Positions 60,838 through 64,000 of a stretch of DNA of 64,000 nt are shown one piece after another. Source of the DNA: Boswellia sacra (Eukaryota; Streptophyta; Magnoliopsida; Sapindales; Burseraceae); NCBI GenBank assembly GCA_013180625.2, contig SNVD02001400.1, positions 1,178,001 through 1,242,000 on the forward strand, written 5' to 3'. Each line of letters begins with the position of its first letter. Within the stretch, counting starts at the first letter, position 1. The notes beneath the pieces are model-generated. The model ran no database searches and was not told the DNA's origin. It was given only the letters and a program-made list of their open reading frames with translations. Position numbers and translations under genes: made by a program.

Positions 60838-63800
60838 CACTTCAAATGTGGAAAGAGCAAAAATTTAGATCAATTTTCTTTGCTTCAATAAGAGGTACAA
60901 TGCATGAACATCAGAAACTTCGTGTTACCAGCAAAAATATTATCCCCATCCAGTGTAAGAACATTCCATGAAAAGTTTGACTCACTTGGGCTAATGCGCA
61001 ATAAACCTCCACTGTAATCAATAATCATACCATGAGTTGAACTTATGAAAAATTTTTCAAGAAACAAAGACATAGAATTGCTAAGTTACCTCAAAACATT
61101 CACAGAAATTATCACTTGACTGCTGCCCCAGACGGAAGATAAAATCACAGTGCGTCCATCAGAAAGCCATGGATTACTTAGGATACCTGAACAATAAAGC
61201 CCCGGAAAGCAATCATCCTCTGCACACTGCACTACTGGAATCTGCAAAAATTACATAGGTCAAAACAGTGTCGTATAGATATATATATATACATAGATGC
61301 GTTCCAAATCTTTCAGAACTATCTACATAACTATGTTATTGCACAACATTATGACCATAAAGCAGAAAAGAGTGGGCACACAAGCAAACAAAAATATTTA
61401 ATTATATTTCCAAAACTTGTCAAGGAAGCAAGCCTATTTGGACATGCTCATCAGCAAAATCAAAGTTCACAACTTGCACATGTGTTCAAAAACACAAAAA
61501 ACCGCATACAAATGAATAGGTTTCAAAATCAGATTGATTCCATCCAGAAATAAATAATAAAAAAATGAAGCACTCACCACATCAACAATTTTTTCGGAGG
61601 AGAACAATTTTCCATTGGTTGGCCAATCAATTTTGTGAAGTGAGTCTGTTGCAGAATGTGCTCCAGAGTCCACAGAAGTTTTTGCAGATAAAAACACAAG
61701 GACCTTTCCATCTGGACTGGAAAGAAAAATAAATATATATAAATTCATGTAAAATCAGAAGGTTTCAAAGAAAGTTGCTCATATCCATCCAGAAGATATA
61801 TTGAAAAAGTTTGGAAAAGGTAATAGCACTCCAATTTGCAATTGCTGAATTTAATGGAGAAATACAAATCTCAACAGCAACACTCATCTATAATAATAAA
61901 ACCACAAAAAAAAAAGAAAGAAAGAAAGAGAAGAAAGGAAGGAAGTTGAAGTATCTCCAAAGTAATAATCTACGTTAGAGTTGAAGTACTCTATACATCA
62001 CCAAGTAACTCAAACTAATTTACCTCAATGAGGAATTGAACATAAATGTTGATATAGAACAGTATCAATCATAACAGCACCACTCATCTACAAATGATAT
62101 TATTCCAGGAAGCACCCACATTTCCAAGATTTAAGTCAAAGATCAATATGCAACTACAAAAGAACAAAATTCCCTTGATATCAGGTGATGATGGTCATGC
62201 GCATATAAACCGCATAGAGGATGGAAGAAGATTTTATGGTTGACCAGTGAAACAATGGGACAATAGTTATAATCATATATGCTGATCCATAACTATATCT
62301 AAGTAATTAGGTAGTGAGGAAATGAAATATAACAACTGTAATCCACTTATCAAACTCCTACTTTAAATTAAGGTAGAAAATAATTGCAATAGCTTCAGAT
62401 ATTTTTACTAATTTCTCCAAATTCTGAGAAAGCTCTGTATTGTTATAACAGTAAATTAACAAAGCAATCGACAGATGCTTACAGATTATAGTGAAAAATA
62501 ACCATAAAAAGAATACAAGATAAATATCATACCTGAAACGTGGAAAGAAGGCACTACTGAGGCTTTGAGTTAGGTTAAACACTGTCAAATCTTCAAAAGA
62601 GCTATCTCTGGAAAGTGACCAGAAATTTGAAATTATACCATACATCAGAGTTAGCACATGCAACTACTTAAATAAGAAAGATAGCTCCTGCACCCAAACA
62701 AAATAAATAATAAGAAGAAGAATATGAAGCAAGTAACCTACTTAAGTTCGAGTTCATTGGCTTCCGATTTATAAATGGATGCCCTCACTGTGTACAATGC
62801 ACATGGCCTATTGTAGCAATATTTTATACCAAGCTTTCTTGGATCTGGTGACCATCCAACAAAAACCAAATACTGATAGGAGCCCTCAGTAGCTGGAGCC
62901 CACACGACTTGCCCAATGCTCAAAGATTTTGGAATTCCTTTAACAGCTTGCACCTCTCCACTGTGCAACATATGTGAAGCTTAATTTTAGGTTTCAACAT
63001 TCAGTTATAAAAACTCTCTTAACATATCACAGCTCTGAATAAACAAAATCAGAGGGGCAAACCTGTTGATGTTGATTATGAAGAGAGAAGGTTGTCTCTT
63101 TCCTGCATAGGTTTCCCCCCAATCCTCCTCCAAATCACCTTGACCCTTCCAGCTACCACTATCCTTATCCAAGGAACCAGCTTTCTGGTAACCCAAACTA
63201 AATGTAGGCTTTGAGGGAGACGGTTCCTCAGCAACATAAGCAATGAGAGTTTCATCAGAGTTCCATGAAATTCCCTCAAACCTGTATTTTCCACAACGCT
63301 TTTAATTTTGTGGGACTGGAGAGAATATGGTGCAAAACTCTACTGCTATCACAAACACTGCCACTATCAGTTCATTTACCAGCATAACTAGTAACAATAA
63401 AACAACCACTATGGCTAAAGACACATGAAAAGAGGAAGTTGTGTTAGCTTCACTTGGAAGACTAAATGCATTCATCACCGGAAGAACAAAACTCGGTTAA
63501 ATAGTTACCATCCATCAACATATACTGAGCCATGAACAGTTTGAGGGATATGGAATTCCTTTTCCAACTGAGATTGACTCCAGATTTCAAATTGAGTGGG
63601 AGATTGATTTTCAGGATTCCGAACTACAAGAAGCTTTGAACCTGATGGTGATGGAACAACTGTTGCTGCACCTGTCATCTCAATAGGAAAAGGGGCCCAT
63701 TGAAAGGTTACAGAATTCTTATTTTCCTTTGAAATAGCAGTGGATAGCATAAATTTTCTCCTCTTGTTAGCCAAAAAATTTGGTTGGCTAATTGAAAACA

Positions 63801-64000
63801 TTGCCTGTCTGCCTATTCCTGCATCAAAGATTTCATGTCCAGAAACTGTTATGAAAAATGGCCCCCATGGAGGAATGAAAGTGCACAAAAAATTTTGAAC
63901 ATTGTTAGTCGTACCAGTGCTGGAATTGAAGGTCCATGATTTGTCAATGCTAGAGACATTAACGAACTCTTGAAGTAACTCGGACAAGGAAGCATATTCT
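57646..64000 (-). CDS. AARE: Acylamino-acid-releasing enzyme (acylpeptide hydrolase, S9C), 5' end outside the window
   Basis: Serine exopeptidase removing N-acylated residues from peptides, with a role in clearing damaged proteins in cytosol and plastid. Sixteen exons with GT..AG introns and consistent phases: 64000-63509, 63281-63063, 62960-62742, 62607-62533, 61716-61578, 61241-61090, 61011-60929, 60839-60718, 60614-60536, 59917-59740, 59235-59175, 59035-58913, 58794-58597, 58180-58112, 57905-57829 and 57721-57646. They encode 786 residues plus stop. The first two thirds is the beta-propeller; the end is an alpha/beta hydrolase with LHGGPHSVS (oxyanion region), Ser in GGSHGG (codon 58951-58949), Asp in GAQDLRVP (58144-58142) and His in NDVHAIE (57842-57840). 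The C-terminus ends WFKKYCKCASF. The window starts in EYASLSELLQEF, which I judge close to the N-terminus, so only the start codon and any transit peptide are missing. Confidence 0.96.

Noticed and set aside
1..64000. LTR retrotransposons, CRISPR arrays, rRNA genes, organelle insertions
   Set aside because: No paired LTRs, reverse transcriptase or integrase motifs, spaced-repeat arrays, rRNA sequences or plastid/mitochondrial genes were seen on reading.

Overview
The window is nuclear DNA of a flowering plant, most likely a eudicot. It is AT-rich, with long intergenic stretches, introns bounded by GT..AG, plant-only protein families and many plant DNA transposons. The gene set and its order suggest a rosid; I cannot name the species from sequence alone. 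There is no sign of organelle, bacterial or viral DNA.

Six host genes are well supported. On the minus strand are a 3-ketoacyl-CoA synthase of the KCS11 type (14003-16289, two exons), a U-box/ARM-repeat E3 ubiquitin ligase of the PUB42/43/44 group (24391-28619, three coding exons), a 76-residue PET100-like mitochondrial protein (33269-35011, two exons), a P-class pentatricopeptide-repeat protein (53753-56350, intronless) and an acylamino-acid-releasing enzyme (57646-64000, sixteen exons, 5' end outside the window). On the plus strand is an intronless CBL-interacting protein kinase of the CIPK4/CIPK7 type (50710-52080). The right-hand block PET100-like / CIPK / PPR / AARE appears to combine genes that Arabidopsis keeps split between two duplicated segments on chromosomes 4 and 3. 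This predicts an Aux/IAA gene just beyond 64000.

Most of the rest is class II transposon sequence, and several element borders can be fixed by terminal inverted repeats and target-site duplications (TSDs). From left to right: a 710-bp hAT-like element carrying two tRNA-like modules (1129-1838); a 1.5-kb non-autonomous MULE (3641-5163); a 5.0-kb MULE with a decayed transposase and an opposite-strand GRF-zinc-finger-like gene (5684-10706, perfect 9-bp TSD); a cluster of four related fold-back elements (11012-12022); a 2.7-kb MULE-like element with an 0.85-kb hAT nested inside it (19378-22074), whose borders are confirmed by a paralogous empty site near 12069; and an 8.6-kb MULE carrying a decayed Ulp1-type protease gene and a decayed transposase in convergent orientation (40418-49066, perfect 9-bp TSD).

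The most unusual item lies in the middle of that last element. Between the two convergent genes is a fragment of a plant Argonaute gene (44583-44819, minus strand). It still has a splice-acceptor-like border and is bracketed by a direct duplication of about 135 bp of element sequence. The element has therefore captured genomic DNA of a small-RNA effector gene.
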